A model generated the notes under the pieces. That model was not told where the DNA came from. It saw only the letters and a program-made list of their open reading frames with translations, and ran no database searches. A stretch of DNA of 64,000 nucleotides from Gymnopus androsaceus JB14 (taxonomy: Eukaryota; Basidiomycota; Agaricomycetes; Agaricales; Omphalotaceae), in assembly GCA_009733575.1 (NCBI GenBank), contig ML769569.1, positions 1-64,000 of the forward strand, in the 5' to 3' direction. The position numbers were made by a program, and so were the translations under genes. Below, piece by piece: positions 11,480 to 21,860 of the stretch (positions are counted from its first letter, which is position 1; every line of letters starts with the position of its first letter).

Positions 11480-12902
11480 AGCTGCTGGTCAGATTGAGGT
11501 GCTCCCTGTGAATGGCCCTTGTCATTACTTGTAGTTCACTGCAGCAGAAAGCTATTGTATGTACAAGTGAACTCATTTTTCTTGGTCTTTCACATGAACA
11601 AAATCAATAAATTTGAGATTAGAGATCACAGTGTGTAAACATCAGACTACCGTTTCGACATCCGCTCAAGAAGCTTTGCATCCTCCAAATCTGCCCATGC
11701 TTGCTCTGCTGCCTGCTGTCGCTCATCTTCTTTTGTTCTTGCAAGATTCTCCTTCTTCTCCAGCTCCCAAATACAATATTGAGCTTTGTAGATGCATTGA
11801 CTCTGGGGCATGTCCGGGTCATGAATTCCCAGAAGGTAACGTGGTCAAACATTGCGGGTGGGATAGTTGGAATCATCACCATGCTCTTGTATGTAGGACC
11901 TAAGTAAGAGAGCGTTGGGATGTAGAAAACATGGTATGATGAAGGGCAACTCACATGCGACGGGTAGATTCTACAGCATACAGTATAGTGTCCCGATTTC
12001 TGAGCCAATGCATTCAGCAAGTAGTGAGAAGTAAAGCAAAATGAGCAGCACCTTATGTAGGAATTCCTTGCATAAGTTTTCTGTGAGGCCTGGGCTTCTT
12101 GGCGTTGAGCATCAGACAGTGCCGCGCGCCGCATGTGCATAGGTAAATCAGAAATCTGCATATAAAAATGCAATACATATGAAGCCATCTGCTCTCTGGC
12201 TTTGCATTTTGTCTCTTCAGGATTTCTAAGAGGGCAAGCATAACAATTAGCACAATTTACTGACCACTTTGCAATGCTTATCTTTGCCAATAGCGCCTTG
12301 CTGCTTGTGCTTTTTTGGCTTTATCTTGATGTTCCAGCCATGTCTTGCTTCGTTGTCTCATCTTGAAGCATGGTAAGCATGAGATATTAGCATCATGTAG
12401 TGAAAGAATGAGGACTTACAGCAGTAAAGGTTTGAGGAGGGTCAGATAAAGGTGAGAGTTAATGACAAAGTTGTAACACAGTATTGATCACAACTACAAA
12501 GCTTAATTTTGAGTTCATCATTCTGGCCATGAAAACCTCAATTATAGCTGCATTGAGCGATTATTTCAACAAATTATTTCATATTTGAGTACCTTGGTAC
12601 ATTGCAAGGCTTATAACAGCTAATGGGGAAGTTTAATATTGTAGCAGACTCTTGCCAACATTGTGAAGAATATTGAGGTCAACTAGCACCCATATATAGC
12701 GCTGGCAATTGCTTGCCAAAGAGCTTGTTAATATTTACTTTATTCTGCAAGTAGATTTTATTCATGTGAAAAACCAAGAAAATGACTACATTGTGCTAGA
12801 TACAATGATGTTCACTTGTACATACAATAGCTCTCTGCTGCAGTCAACTAGAAGTAATGATGAGGGCCATTTGCAGGGAGCACCTCAATCTGACCAGCGG
12901 CT
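11480..12902. mobile_element. 1.42-kb inverted-repeat unit inside the KDZ element
   Basis: AGCTGCTGGTCAGATTGAGG at 11,480 onward matches the reverse complement of the sequence ending at 12,902. The arms extend about 130-165 bases with a few indels and share GTTCACTTGTACATACAATA on opposite strands. The unit lies between the transposase start and the viroplasmin-like gene and encloses the minus-strand open frames at 11,619-12,290. No target duplication is clear. Confidence 0.6.
11619..12290 (-). CDS. Unknown open frame within the 1.42-kb unit
   Basis: I do not recognise a family. A minus-strand frame of 223 codons starts with a Cys-rich segment (CANCYACPL), passes through regions that look like translated intron sequence around 12,150-11,900, and ends with a basic, helix-prone segment (SWRRRRILQEQKKM) near 11,760-11,640. 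A possible splice donor follows at about 11,652. The useful coding parts are probably two or three exons rather than the whole frame. It may be a captured host fragment, a leftover exon of the KDZ gene, or chance. Its position between inverted repeats argues for capture or carriage. Confidence 0.3.
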   Translation of the reverse strand: MAKISIAKWSVNCANCYACPLRNPEETKCKAREQMASYVLHFYMQISDLPMHMRRAALSDAQRQEAQASQKTYARNSYIRCCSFCFTSHYLLNALAQKSGHYTVCCRIYPSHVSCPSSYHVFYIPTLSYLGPTYKSMVMIPTIPPAMFDHVTFWEFMTRTCPRVNASTKLNIVFGSWRRRRILQEQKKMSDSRQQSKHGQIWRMQSFLSGCRNGSLMFTHCDL

Positions 12903-13356
12903 TCCCATGGTCAAAACTGAATGTCTGCATGGGCTCAAGGTCCGTTGGCCGACATGACCACACCTCCACGCCAAGCAAGACCTTCAATGAGAAAGGTGAG
13001 CCTGGCAAAGATCAGGATAAGATTAGTAGTGAGAGGAGTACGGCATATGAGAATGTTACCTTTTGGTGTATATGCCTGGCTTTGCTCCCTTGAGAACAAG
13101 CAATACTTCATTGCTGGCTGGAGGGTCCTGAAGAACTTCAAGAACCCCAGAGGTGAGGCATTCTTAATAGTATGCATTGGCTCGTTTGAGGTTGGTAAAC
13201 TTTTTAGCGAGCTTGTGCTCATAGCCCTCGCAGAGGTTGTCGAGACCAGGCTTGCCGTTGACACCTTTCCAGCTGTTGAAGAAACCTTGCATCCCATCCC
13301 TGCCGTGGTAGACAATGTAATAAGAATTGTGGATGGACATGGGAGGGGTCTGGGAA

Positions 13357-13765
13357 CATCAGGAAAAATGGTCTGGGCCCAGGATGACCCCAGGTCACTT
13401 AGGCAGCCTAGGCAGCCTAGGAATAATGCAAAAACTTTGGAAACCTCAGGTATCCTGAGCCTCCTAGGCATTCTGGGGCCATCCTGGGCCATCCTGAGCT
13501 GTCCTGAGGCCATCCTGGGCTGTCCTGGTGAGCCTCCTAGGTATTCTGGGGGCCATCCTGGGCCGTCCTGAGCTGTCCTGAGGCATCGCGTGCCAGGACA
13601 GCCCAGGATGGCCTCAGGACAGCTCAGGATGGCCCAGGATGGCCCCCAGAATGCCTAGGAGGCTCAGGATACCTGAGGTTTCCAAAGTTTTTGCATTATT
13701 CCTAGGCTGCCTAGGCTGCCTAAGTGACCTGGGGTCATCCTGAGCCCAGACCATTTTTCCTGATG
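13357..13765. mobile_element. Foldback TIR element A, in an exon
   Basis: A 409-base near-palindrome. CATCAGGAAAAATGGTCTGG opens it and the inverse closes it at 13,765. The two halves match along almost their whole length (repeated motifs CCTAGGCAGCCTAGG, TCAGGTATCCTGAGC). It is flanked by GAA on both sides (TTC on the coding strand), a probable 3-base target duplication. No coding capacity. It interrupts the viroplasmin-like gene. Confidence 0.85.
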
Positions 13766-14101
13766 GAAGCCTTGGTAGGAGAATCTGGACCAATGACTGC
13801 AGATAAATCGAGGTGGCTGCCAGGGACGATGGGATTGATGGCAAGAGAATAGTTCCTGGGCGTAGCAGGAGCCTTCCTAGGTGTGGTGGGAGGCATGAAG
13901 GTCTTGGCGAGACCTGCTGTGGATGGTCGAGGAGTTATTAAAAAATAGAAGTTGATGAAGAGGCATGAACTTACCAAGAGCAACACTAGTTTTTTTGAAC
14001 TCTTCCTGGAGACCTTCTTTGGCATCCTCAAGTGCATACTGAGCTTTAGTACGAGTTTTCTCCAGTTCTTGGAGGGCTAAAGACAATGAGAACAATGATT
14101 G

Positions 14102-14577
14102 CATCAGCAAAAACTGTTTTGAGCCCAGGAGGATCTGAGGTCTCCTAGGCCTCTTAGGCAACCTGAGGCATCCTAGTTGGCCTAGGAAAAAGGGCAAAAC
14201 TTTGGACACCTCAGGTATCCTAGTCATCCTAGGTGTCCTGGCACATCCTGAGACATCCTAGGACATCCTGTGATGTCCTGGCAAAACTTTGGACACCTCA
14301 GGTATCCTAGTCATCCTAGGTGTCCTGGCACATCCTGAGACATCCTAGGACATCCTGTGATGTCCTGGGGCATATCCCAGGATGCCCCAGGATACCTTCA
14401 GGACATCCCAGGATGTCCTAGGATGTCTCAGGATGTGCCAGGACACTTAGGATGACTAGGATACCTGAGGTGTTCAAAGTTTTGCCCTTTATCCTGGGCC
14501 AACTAGGATGCCTCAGGTTGCCTAAGAGGACTAGGTGATCTTGGATCCTCCTGGGCCCAAAACAGTTTTTTCTGATG
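14102..14577. mobile_element. Foldback TIR element B, in an intron
   Basis: A 476-base relative of the element at 13,357. It starts CATCAGCAAAAACTGTTTTG and ends with the inverse form, and shares the CATCAG tip, GAGCCCAGGA and the AGGATACCTGAGGT-like internal motifs. The left half carries a direct 87-base tandem duplication (14,193-14,279 and 14,280-14,366), so the arms are of unequal length. It sits in intron 1 of the viroplasmin-like gene; without it the intron would be 54 bases. Confidence 0.85.
14193..14366. repeat. 87-base direct tandem duplication
   Basis: Two identical or nearly identical 87-base copies, each beginning GGCAAAACTTTGGACACCTC, lie within the left arm of TIR element B. 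The right arm has no such doubling. Confidence 0.9.
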
Positions 14578-15120
14578 TGGCAGATGAAAAAAATTAGTTG
14601 GCTTACCGGAAGCGTGTTTCCCGACGTCTTCAAAGCACTGGACACGCTGAACATGGTCCTGCTGGGTGATCTGAGTGAGCTGCCATTCTTCTTTGTTAAG
14701 AGCTTGCTGGATCAAGGCTTCCCAACGGGCCCAATCTTCAGGAGCAATTTTCTGGCTGGGACAAGTGGGAGTAGAAGGTAAGCCTGAACATTTCATTTGT
14801 CAGTCACAAGTATCACGACATGTTGATTGTATGATGGAATTGAATTACCGGTCATCATACTGTATCAATTTTAGACTTTGACTTCAACCACATTATTCCA
14901 AGAGTCGAGTCCACTGGGCTGAGCGAGGAGCAAAGAAGATGGTGGTTCAAGTACAACCAAGGTTGGTACGTAAACACTGCTCCTGCCTTCTTAACCGCTG
15001 ATTGCAAGCCACTGACTGTGCAGTTAACATGCTTCTATTTGCTGGGTGGTGTTTTATTTGTGAGGATTCTCGTTTTTTTTTTTTTCACTGCATTCCTCTC
15101 CCTTGCACAAGATTGACGCA

Positions 15121-17531
15121 ATGTCCAACCTGGTGTGGCAACCGATTATCACCAACCCTGACATGGTCAATGCCACTGAGTACAGTTGTGCTGACCCGGA
15201 CTTGAACTCAGTCTCTATGCAGACTGCAGCTGCTATCGGTAGGTTATTTTTTTCATCTCATAAGTGTCTGATCTACACCATATTAACTTAACCTCAGCCT
15301 CATATCAGCCTCAAGCCGTGAATAGTGTAAATTATAAATCCTCTCATGGAACTGGGCTGTTTTCAGCAGCAATGAGAACAATGCCAGTATTCCTTCTAGC
15401 CAGGTCCATGCAGGAGTTCTTTCTATGGGCTCTACGCTGTCCGCTGCAGCTCACTTTGTGGCTGCGGCGTTGACAGATATTTCTAATGGCTCGACTCCTT
15501 CCGACAATTCCTTGAGGGCATCGTCTGGTACTCAAAACAGTGCTACTGCTGCTACGACTGCTGATGCAGCTGCCACTCCAACCAATTCTCCTAGTCCTTC
15601 TGCTGGCGCCTGTGCTCCTAAAAATGCGTCAACTACTTCTTCTGCCACCAGGGACACGTTGACTGAGCCTGCGGACACTTCTCCTGGTCCACATGTGAAT
15701 GACGCATCTGCAGGTGATCCCGCTGATACACCTGCAGATGGTTCAGCTGGTGCATCTGCAGATGTTCCTTTGCCACCGAAGAAGAAGAAGAGATTGGAGA
15801 TGGGTCCAGGAGAGCAAAAGCTTATGAGGCAGGCTGCTGCGGAGCGCGTGGAGCAGCTCAGTGCCAACATCAACAAGCTCTTGGAAGAGCAGGAAGAGCT
15901 CTTTGTAAAATACGCCAAACTGAACAACATCAAGGTGGAGCGTCTCAAGAAACTTGCATACCAGTTACCTTCCATGAAGCATCAGAAGAAGGCCAGCAAC
16001 TACAATGTCTTGCTATATTTCAAGGGAAAAGAGCTGAATGATGGTGAGTACCTGGTGATCTTCCACTCTTTTTTTTTATTGAAAAAAACAACATTTTAGG
16101 TCAGCCTAAGGGATTGCGAAAGCCTATCAAGGACCTCCACCAGGAGGTGAAAGACAACAAAGACCTTCAAGATATTCTTCAGGATCCAGAGGCTATGCAG
16201 GACCTTCGCCAGAAGTATAAAAAAGCAAAGGCGGAAGAGAAGGTTGCTGCCATCCGAGTGAGCAAGCACACTGAGACAGAGTGTAGTGGAGAAGATCAAC
16301 ATCTTTCAGCATGAAGTAAGTCTGCTTCCGCACCTCTCTTTCTTCTTACACTGATTCAATTTTCTTTATGGTTGGCTAGTCTGACTTTGTACGAGTCTTC
16401 CGATGCCAACTCATTTGGTATGATTGTCCGGGGTTCCTACAAGTCCACTGTTGTCTCTGGGTACTACGGTCGTGGGCCTGCTGATGCTTTCTTTTGACAT
16501 CATTTCAAACTGGGTGTGCAGGTCATCCTAAACCTATATGAGAGCTATGTTGTGGCATTGGAAAAAGGTGCTTCATTTACTTTGGTCAATCTAATGCTGT
16601 TGCTAATATCTCTGCTTCTTAGTTGGCTTGAGGAAGCTCTATCACAGCAAGATGACCGGTGAGATTGTCCGCATGATCACATAGGGACTTCATGAGTTCT
16701 TTCTTTCTGTTATTTGAAATCACACATGTTTAACATCTTCATTTTATCTTCTCTAGAGGAGGTTACAGGCGTTGCAAACCTCAAGATGAGCTATGCTTCC
16801 TTTTCCAAGAAGATTGTTGTCCCCTTCAAGGTCAACATCATGGGATGGCCTGACAATGTCCCTCGTGCTTATCCTCAACACTTAGCCGCTGATGAGGTCA
16901 AGAGGCTTTACAATGCTTGGAAGACTGGGGGGCGCACTGGTTCTGCATGACTTCGGCTGAGGCTAAATCTTACGAGGCCAATGCTTGGAAGAACGGTGAG
17001 CTGGAGCCTATGGTGAGGAAGAAGCGGAGTGATGCGGGTTTGGCACGCAAACGGGATGATGATGATGATGACGACAACAGCAATAATGATGAAGACCCTC
17101 CTTCGAGAAAATGGTCCAAGCGCAAGAGAACTGCTGTTGTTGATGATGATGATGATGATGAGGAGGATGTGCAGGGCAATGGCCGACTCCAGAAGAAACT
17201 GAAGAAGACATTGGGTGGCAGGAAGTTGAGCGGGGCCACCAAGAAGTCAAGCACAGGCGGCAAGAAGTCAAGCGGAGGCGGAGGCGGTCAAAAGTCTGGT
17301 AAGGGAGCCACGGTTGGTAAGAAGTTGAGTGGAGACAGTGGAGGCAAAAAGTCAGGCGATGGGGCTGGAGGTGGTAAGAAGCTGGTAGCGCAAGGGAGTA
17401 AGAAGTCTGCTGGTAAGGCCAAGAAGAAGAGCCAGTGCTCTCACTGTACTGTTCTTGATCATGTTTTCTTGCTGTTTGTCATCTACTGTAATTATCTACT
17501 ACCTCATCTATGTAGTAAATGTATGTCTTGA
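15121..17531 (+). pseudogene. Uncharacterised KDZ-element protein (coiled coil, GWPDNVPR motif)
   Basis: A multi-exon plus-strand gene starting at the ATG at 15,121 (MSNLVWQPIITNPDM). A Ser/Thr/Ala-rich linker follows (15,367-15,770), then a basic patch (PKKKKR, about 15,776), a long coiled coil (15,840-15,990), an intron at 16,044-16,098, and a second helical segment. Next come a conserved-looking core (LTLYESSDANSFGMIVRGSY at 16,381, GYYGRGPADAF), a region ending GWPDNVPRAYPQHL (about 16,845-16,885), and a tail of acidic runs and KKSGG-type repeats (17,050-17,440). I have a general impression that this GWP-motif family recurs in mushroom genomes, but I know of no function. Frameshifts near 16,255 and at a G run at 16,925 break this copy. 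Its place between the KDZ ends suggests a transposition partner or regulator. Confidence 0.55.
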
Positions 17532-17544
17532 AGCTGAGCTGCTA

Positions 17545-18181
17545 TGTGTGCACCTCCCGATTGCCACCTGAACCGTTCCCCAACAGTCACATGATGACCC
17601 TGATGTCACTAGAGAGGAGGTATAGAGATTTCATGCTTAAAGTTCCTTTATTTACTATTAGGTATTCCCCATAGGGCAGCTTAGTCTTAACACCTTGTCT
17701 ACAAAGCGATGTACAGACAGGGCTCTGCTATGTGTACATAGTATACTTGGGGCTATACAGGTGATCTCTGTTTACAACTTTATGACCAAAGCTCCCCAGG
17801 AGCTTCCTATTTGGGTTTTGCTACCTCTAGAACCTCTGGCACCATCCGCTTTCACTCAATTACGTCCGCTCCCACACTATTTCCATCCGCTCTCACCCTA
17901 TTCCATCCACTCCCATGCTATTCCCATCTGCTTTCACCCTATTCCATCCGCTTTTGCACAATTCTGTCCGCTCCCATGCTATTTCCACCCGTTTTCACCC
18001 CATTCCATCTGCTTCCATGCTATTTCTGTCCACATTTGCTGTATTCCACCCGCATTATCCATATTTGGACTTATTACACCTTTTTGGACCACCCCTTCAT
18101 CCATATTCCATCCGCTTCCACTCATTTCTGGTCATTGGACCACAATACCACCTGCTTCCTCCTGATTACGTCAGCGGGTGG
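17545..18181. repeat. Right terminal inverted repeat of KDZ element
   Basis: The inner part is the inverted partner of 4,575-4,795. The outer part at about 17,840-18,120 is a degenerate array of short units resembling CCATCCGCTTTCACNCTATT. Subterminal arrays of this type often bind the transposase. Open frames here are low-complexity translations of the array and are not genes. Confidence 0.65.
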
Positions 18182-19163
18182 CCTGTACACTGTTCCTTGC
18201 ACCTCTGAGGTTTGTACTGTTCTGTACAACACTCATACTACTGTCCAGACCCACCTTATGGCACAGTTACCCCGGGTGGTCACATTTGGTCTCCACCTAC
18301 ATCTAGGTGCAAGACATTCGGGATACATTGGTTCAAGATCCGTTTCGTGCACCGGGTCTCACACACACAGTGAGCTACTTTGTCATATTATTCTCTAGTG
18401 GCATGTGTACATCTCCAGTTGCACAAGGTCAATTGATTCATTCCAGGCTGCCTTAAAATCTAACAAGTTAGATAGTCCAAAGTGTAACAATCCAGTATCT
18501 AATAAGATTGAAATTCTATAGAAATCCAAGGCCATGGATTCCAAGGGACCAGGACCTCTGGCACTCCTTGCTAATGGATTCAAATGCCATTATTGTGTAG
18601 CTTAACAGTGGATTCCAAGGACCTATGTATAAATATGTAGGACCATGTTGGATGGTTGTAGGGGAGCGTGTGTGACATGTGTGAGAAAAAATTAAAGTTG
18701 GTCATCTGATTCTATAATGACTGAAAAATCATTAAAAATACAGAAAGGTGTAACATGTATAACATGTGTGATGAAAAAAAATCAAACTTAGTCATCTGAT
18801 CCTATAATTACTGAAAAAATCATCAAAAATACCAAAAATATTTAGGAAGCAATGTTGCATCCAGTGCATGGAAAGTATTACAATGAATAGAATCTATATT
18901 CTACAAATTATTACACAGTATGGAATCCATACACTACAAACTATTATACAATATGAATCCAATAAGTCAGACTAGTACTTATATCTCTACCATAGAAGTA
19001 TCAATTGACAATAAGTCAGACTAATACTTGTACTAGTACTTAGAATAGTACTATAGAAGTATCAATAAGTTGGACTAGTACTTGTATTAGTACATTAGAA
19101 CTAGTAATAAGCTATGTTAGTACTTAGATTAGTACTTAGATTAGTACTAATCTAAGTACTACT

Positions 19164-19392
19164 TGTAGGCACCAAAAAAAAAACAGTCCAGGAAATAAAC
19201 CCATCCTTGTTAATTAGCCTCTGTTCCATAATTTACAGTCTTTACCTCCCTGTTTTTTAGGTTCAGGGCATAGATATACAATTGATACAGATGTTCCCCT
19301 ACTCAAAATTTTGTGTGACCTTTGTTTGCTTGCAAACCAGCTTAACAATTCAGACCACCAGTATTTTCCAGACTGTTTTTTTGGTGCCTACA
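19164..19392. mobile_element. MITE nested in foldback element
   Basis: Ends TGTAGGCACCAAAAAAAAAA and TTTTTTTGGTGCCTACA are inverted copies. Length is about 229 bases. CAGTCC follows the A run, as in the element at 3,547-3,788 (CGGTCC), so both belong to one family. No coding capacity. Confidence 0.7.
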
Positions 19393-19478
19393 GTGGCTGC
19401 GGAAATTGATGTCACACCACGTGACCTACTGAATAGGCTACTGAAACCGGGGGGTGACATCAAATTTCACAGCCACTG
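19391..19478. mobile_element. 88-base TA-flanked MITE (CAGTGGCTG ends)
   Basis: CAGTGGCTGCGGAAATTGAT and the inverse ending CACAGCCACTG form about 25-base inverted tips. The element is flanked by TA on both sides, which is the target used by Tc1/mariner-type elements. It abuts the MITE at 19,164, with a one- or two-base overlap in assignment. Confidence 0.75.
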
Positions 19479-20071
19479 TATGAGTAGTATAACTTATTAG
19501 TAGTTCTATAAGTAGTAGAGATATAAGTACTAGTCTAACTTATTAGATTCATATTGTATAATAGTTTGTAGTGTATGGGATTCCATACTATGTAATAATT
19601 TGTAAAATATAGATTCTATTCATTGTAATACTTTCCATGCACTACACGCAACATTGCTTCCCAAATATTTTTGGTATTTTTTATGATTTTTTCAGTGATT
19701 GTGGAATCAGATGACTAAGTTTAATTTTATTCATCACACATGTTATATATGTTACACCTTTCTGTATTTTTAATGATTTTTTCAGTCATTATAGAATCAG
19801 ATGACCAACTTTAATTTTTCCTCATATGTGTCACACATGTTACACATGCTCCCCTACAACCATCCAACATGGTCATACATATTTATACATAGGTCCTTGA
19901 AATCTACTGTTAAGCTACACAATAATGGCATTGAAATCCATTGGCAAGGAGTGCCAAAGGTCCTGGTCCCTTGGAATCCATGGCCTTGGATTTCTATAGA
20001 ATTTCAATCTTATTAGATACTGGATTGTTACACTTTGGACTATCTAACTTGTTAGATTTTAAGGCAGCCTG

Positions 20072-21860
20072 AAGTGATTGATTGGGCATCTGTATCTAAG
20101 TCTAGAAGGGAAAACAGCCTATAAAAAATCTAGGGTTGACATATGTACATACATGCAGTAGCACTTTCCAACTATCTATATTTCTAGCCAATAGGATGAT
20201 AATATCATCATGTGCTTGTTTACCTAGTATGGTGTTTATATCTTCTACTTGCAGTGATAGCTTGAGCAGTTTATTTTTTCTGTTACCACTAGCTTTTGGC
20301 TCTAGTGAGTTCAGTTCCAGTGGCTGTTTGCAAAAACATTTGTGCCAATGAACACTGTGCCCCTATGGAAAATTAAAACTAGTGATATTGCCATACTGGC
20401 GGGTCCGAGTCCTTACTTTACATGGTATGGTTTAGAGTATAATATGATATATTATGATGCTAGACTCCAAGTCATCCTTAATGTGCTTTAAAATGAGTTA
20501 TCATGATATGAGCCAATGATCTACAAGGCCAGGCTTGAGACTTCATGCCCAGGTTTACCCAGCCTAACCTAATTCCAAATCCCAGCACTCTCCATAGTAT
20601 GAGCACTTGAGGTGATGCTGGACTTCAAAACAGTTACACTTGTGATGTTAAATCTCAAAAATGTCATTCTTGGGTGATAGTGAATTGAATGAAAATTGTG
20701 CTGAATCAACTAAGTTACATTTGGGTTACTTTGAATTTAGTAAAGGTTACCTTTGATGTGAAGATTACTTTCAGGCAACTTTGAATTTAGTAAAGGTTGC
20801 TTTTGATTTAGTAAAATCTACTTATGGGTCCAGGGTAACTTTGAATTAATTTAGTGAAGGTTACTTTTGATTTAGTGAATCTACTTTTGGGTGACTTTGA
20901 TTCAGTGAAGGACCAAGGTTACTTTGGATTTAGTGAAAGTTACTCTCGGGTGACTGAATTTGGTGAACATAGACATGGTGCTTGTTTGGGTATCAGAGTA
21001 TGTTACCATGCATGAATCATGTATAGATTGATTATTATGAGGTCCAGGCAAGGTCCAAAAGGTTCATACTGCATATGAAAATTGAAATCAAACTTTCTCA
21101 AGCCAACTTGAACTCACCATGGATGTGGAACTTATTTGAGTATCATAGGATGCTGCCATGTATAGATTGTCTGAATCATGAGTGTTGTGAGGTCCAAGAG
21201 GTTCATACTGCATATAAAAATTGAAATTGAACTTTTTCACTTGAACTTGAACTTGCTGTGACCATGGAGCTTATTTGGTTTTTGTTTTGTTCGGACACAA
21301 GTCTAGTGCTAAAAGACTACTACAGATTTTTGTTATGCTGGATCCAATGCAGATTTAAGCCTGAAATCACAATATATCAGTTTAGTTGATTGAAATGCTT
21401 ATAGCCTCACTGACTTAAGAAAAGTCCTTCAGCAATTTGAATTGACACAAACCTTGAAGTACCTACTTCAGTATAACTGAACATTAAGAGGTTGTAGTAA
21501 TCAGGGAAAAGCTGTGGCTGTCTCCAATTCTTGATCAGCTACTACCCAAGTGCTTGATGGAAGGTCCAGGGTTAATCACTTGAATCTTATAGATCACACA
21601 CTTACAGAATCTTTCACTGCTCAGTATGCAATCTAGAGAGATAGTGGTCACTAGTTGAAGTAAGAGCAAGGGCAAGGTTGGCAGTAATCACATGAAAATG
21701 GAAGTCATAAGTGCTTAGCTGTTCAATATTATAATTTATTTGATATTTATAGTTACACAAGGTTATGCTAACTATGGCAATGCCATATTAGAGTAAATAA
21801 ATGTTGAAAATACACTGGGTGCTGCTGGGGGTACATTGGGGTGACATTAAGGCGACCTTG
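20072..21860. other. Gene-free region with degenerate tandem repeats
   Basis: No gene is seen. Bases about 20,690-20,960 are a decayed array built on GAATTTAGTAAAGGTTAC and TTTGATTTAGTGAA. Bases about 20,985-21,290 contain two imperfect copies of a block of about 150 bases including AGGTTCATACTGCATAT followed by AAAATTGAAAT. Both look like old slippage products. Confidence 0.6.

Larger units (their letters stand above)
12935..14796 (-). pseudogene. RNase H1-N/viroplasmin-like transposon gene, split by two TIR elements
   Basis: A minus-strand gene of the KDZ element. Exon 1 (14,796-14,607) encodes an acidic/aromatic N-terminus (EDWARWEALIQQAL). Exon 2 (14,076-13,975) encodes a helix (ELEKTRTKAQYALEDAKE). 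Exon 3 starts at 13,916 with a Pro-rich basic segment (MPPTTPRKAPATPRN). Beyond the insertion, near 13,345-13,155, come a YYIVYHGRDGMQGFF block and a KKFTNLKRANAYY block, and further on GAKPGIYTK. This pattern resembles the small nucleic-acid-binding fold at the N-terminus of RNase H1 and in viroplasmin. Breaks are a TIR element in exon 3 (13,357-13,765), another in intron 1 (14,102-14,577), and an in-frame TAA just after the AYY residues. It is divergent from the plus-strand gene at 15,121 and is probably dead. Confidence 0.55.
4133..18181. mobile_element. Composite KDZ transposon (about 14 kb)
   Basis: Both boundaries carry the same sequence in inverted order. CCACCCGCTGATGT at 4,133-4,146 matches ACGTCAGCGGGTGG at 18,168-18,181. 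A long block at 4,575-4,795, including CTGTATAGCCCCAAGTATAC and AGTGACATCAGGGTCATCAT, recurs inverted at 17,545-17,778 with high similarity. Between each outer tip and this inner block lie short degenerate subterminal repeats, clearest on the right at 17,840-18,120 (units of about 20-30 bases resembling CCATCCGCT then CACACTATTT). Inside are a KDZ transposase (minus), a viroplasmin-like gene (minus) and an unknown gene (plus). No clean target duplication was found. KDZ elements are known large DNA transposons of basidiomycetes; this unit as one element is my inference. Confidence 0.65.
18444..20071. mobile_element. 1.63-kb foldback element with nested MITEs
   Basis: CAGGCTGCCTTAAAATCTAA at 18,444 is mirrored by its inverse ending at 20,071. 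The arms pair for about 550-600 bases (through AAAATCATTAAAAATACAGA and CCATACACTACAAAC-type blocks). No coding capacity is seen in the arms. The centre holds two smaller inverted-repeat elements (19,164-19,392 and 19,391-19,478). It begins about 260 bases outside the KDZ right end. Confidence 0.8.

Noticed and set aside
16970..17271. Minus-strand frames rich in Ser or His opposite 17,000-17,270
   Set aside because: They are antisense shadows of GAT/GAC repeats that encode Asp runs in the plus-strand gene.
17695..18398. Several overlapping plus-strand frames of 97-195 codons
   Set aside because: They translate the subterminal short repeat array of the KDZ right end and have no protein-like composition.
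18444..20071. An 8-base target duplication marking a hAT element
   Set aside because: The 8 bases on each side do not match, and the similar GATTGATT motif nearby is not adjacent to both tips.
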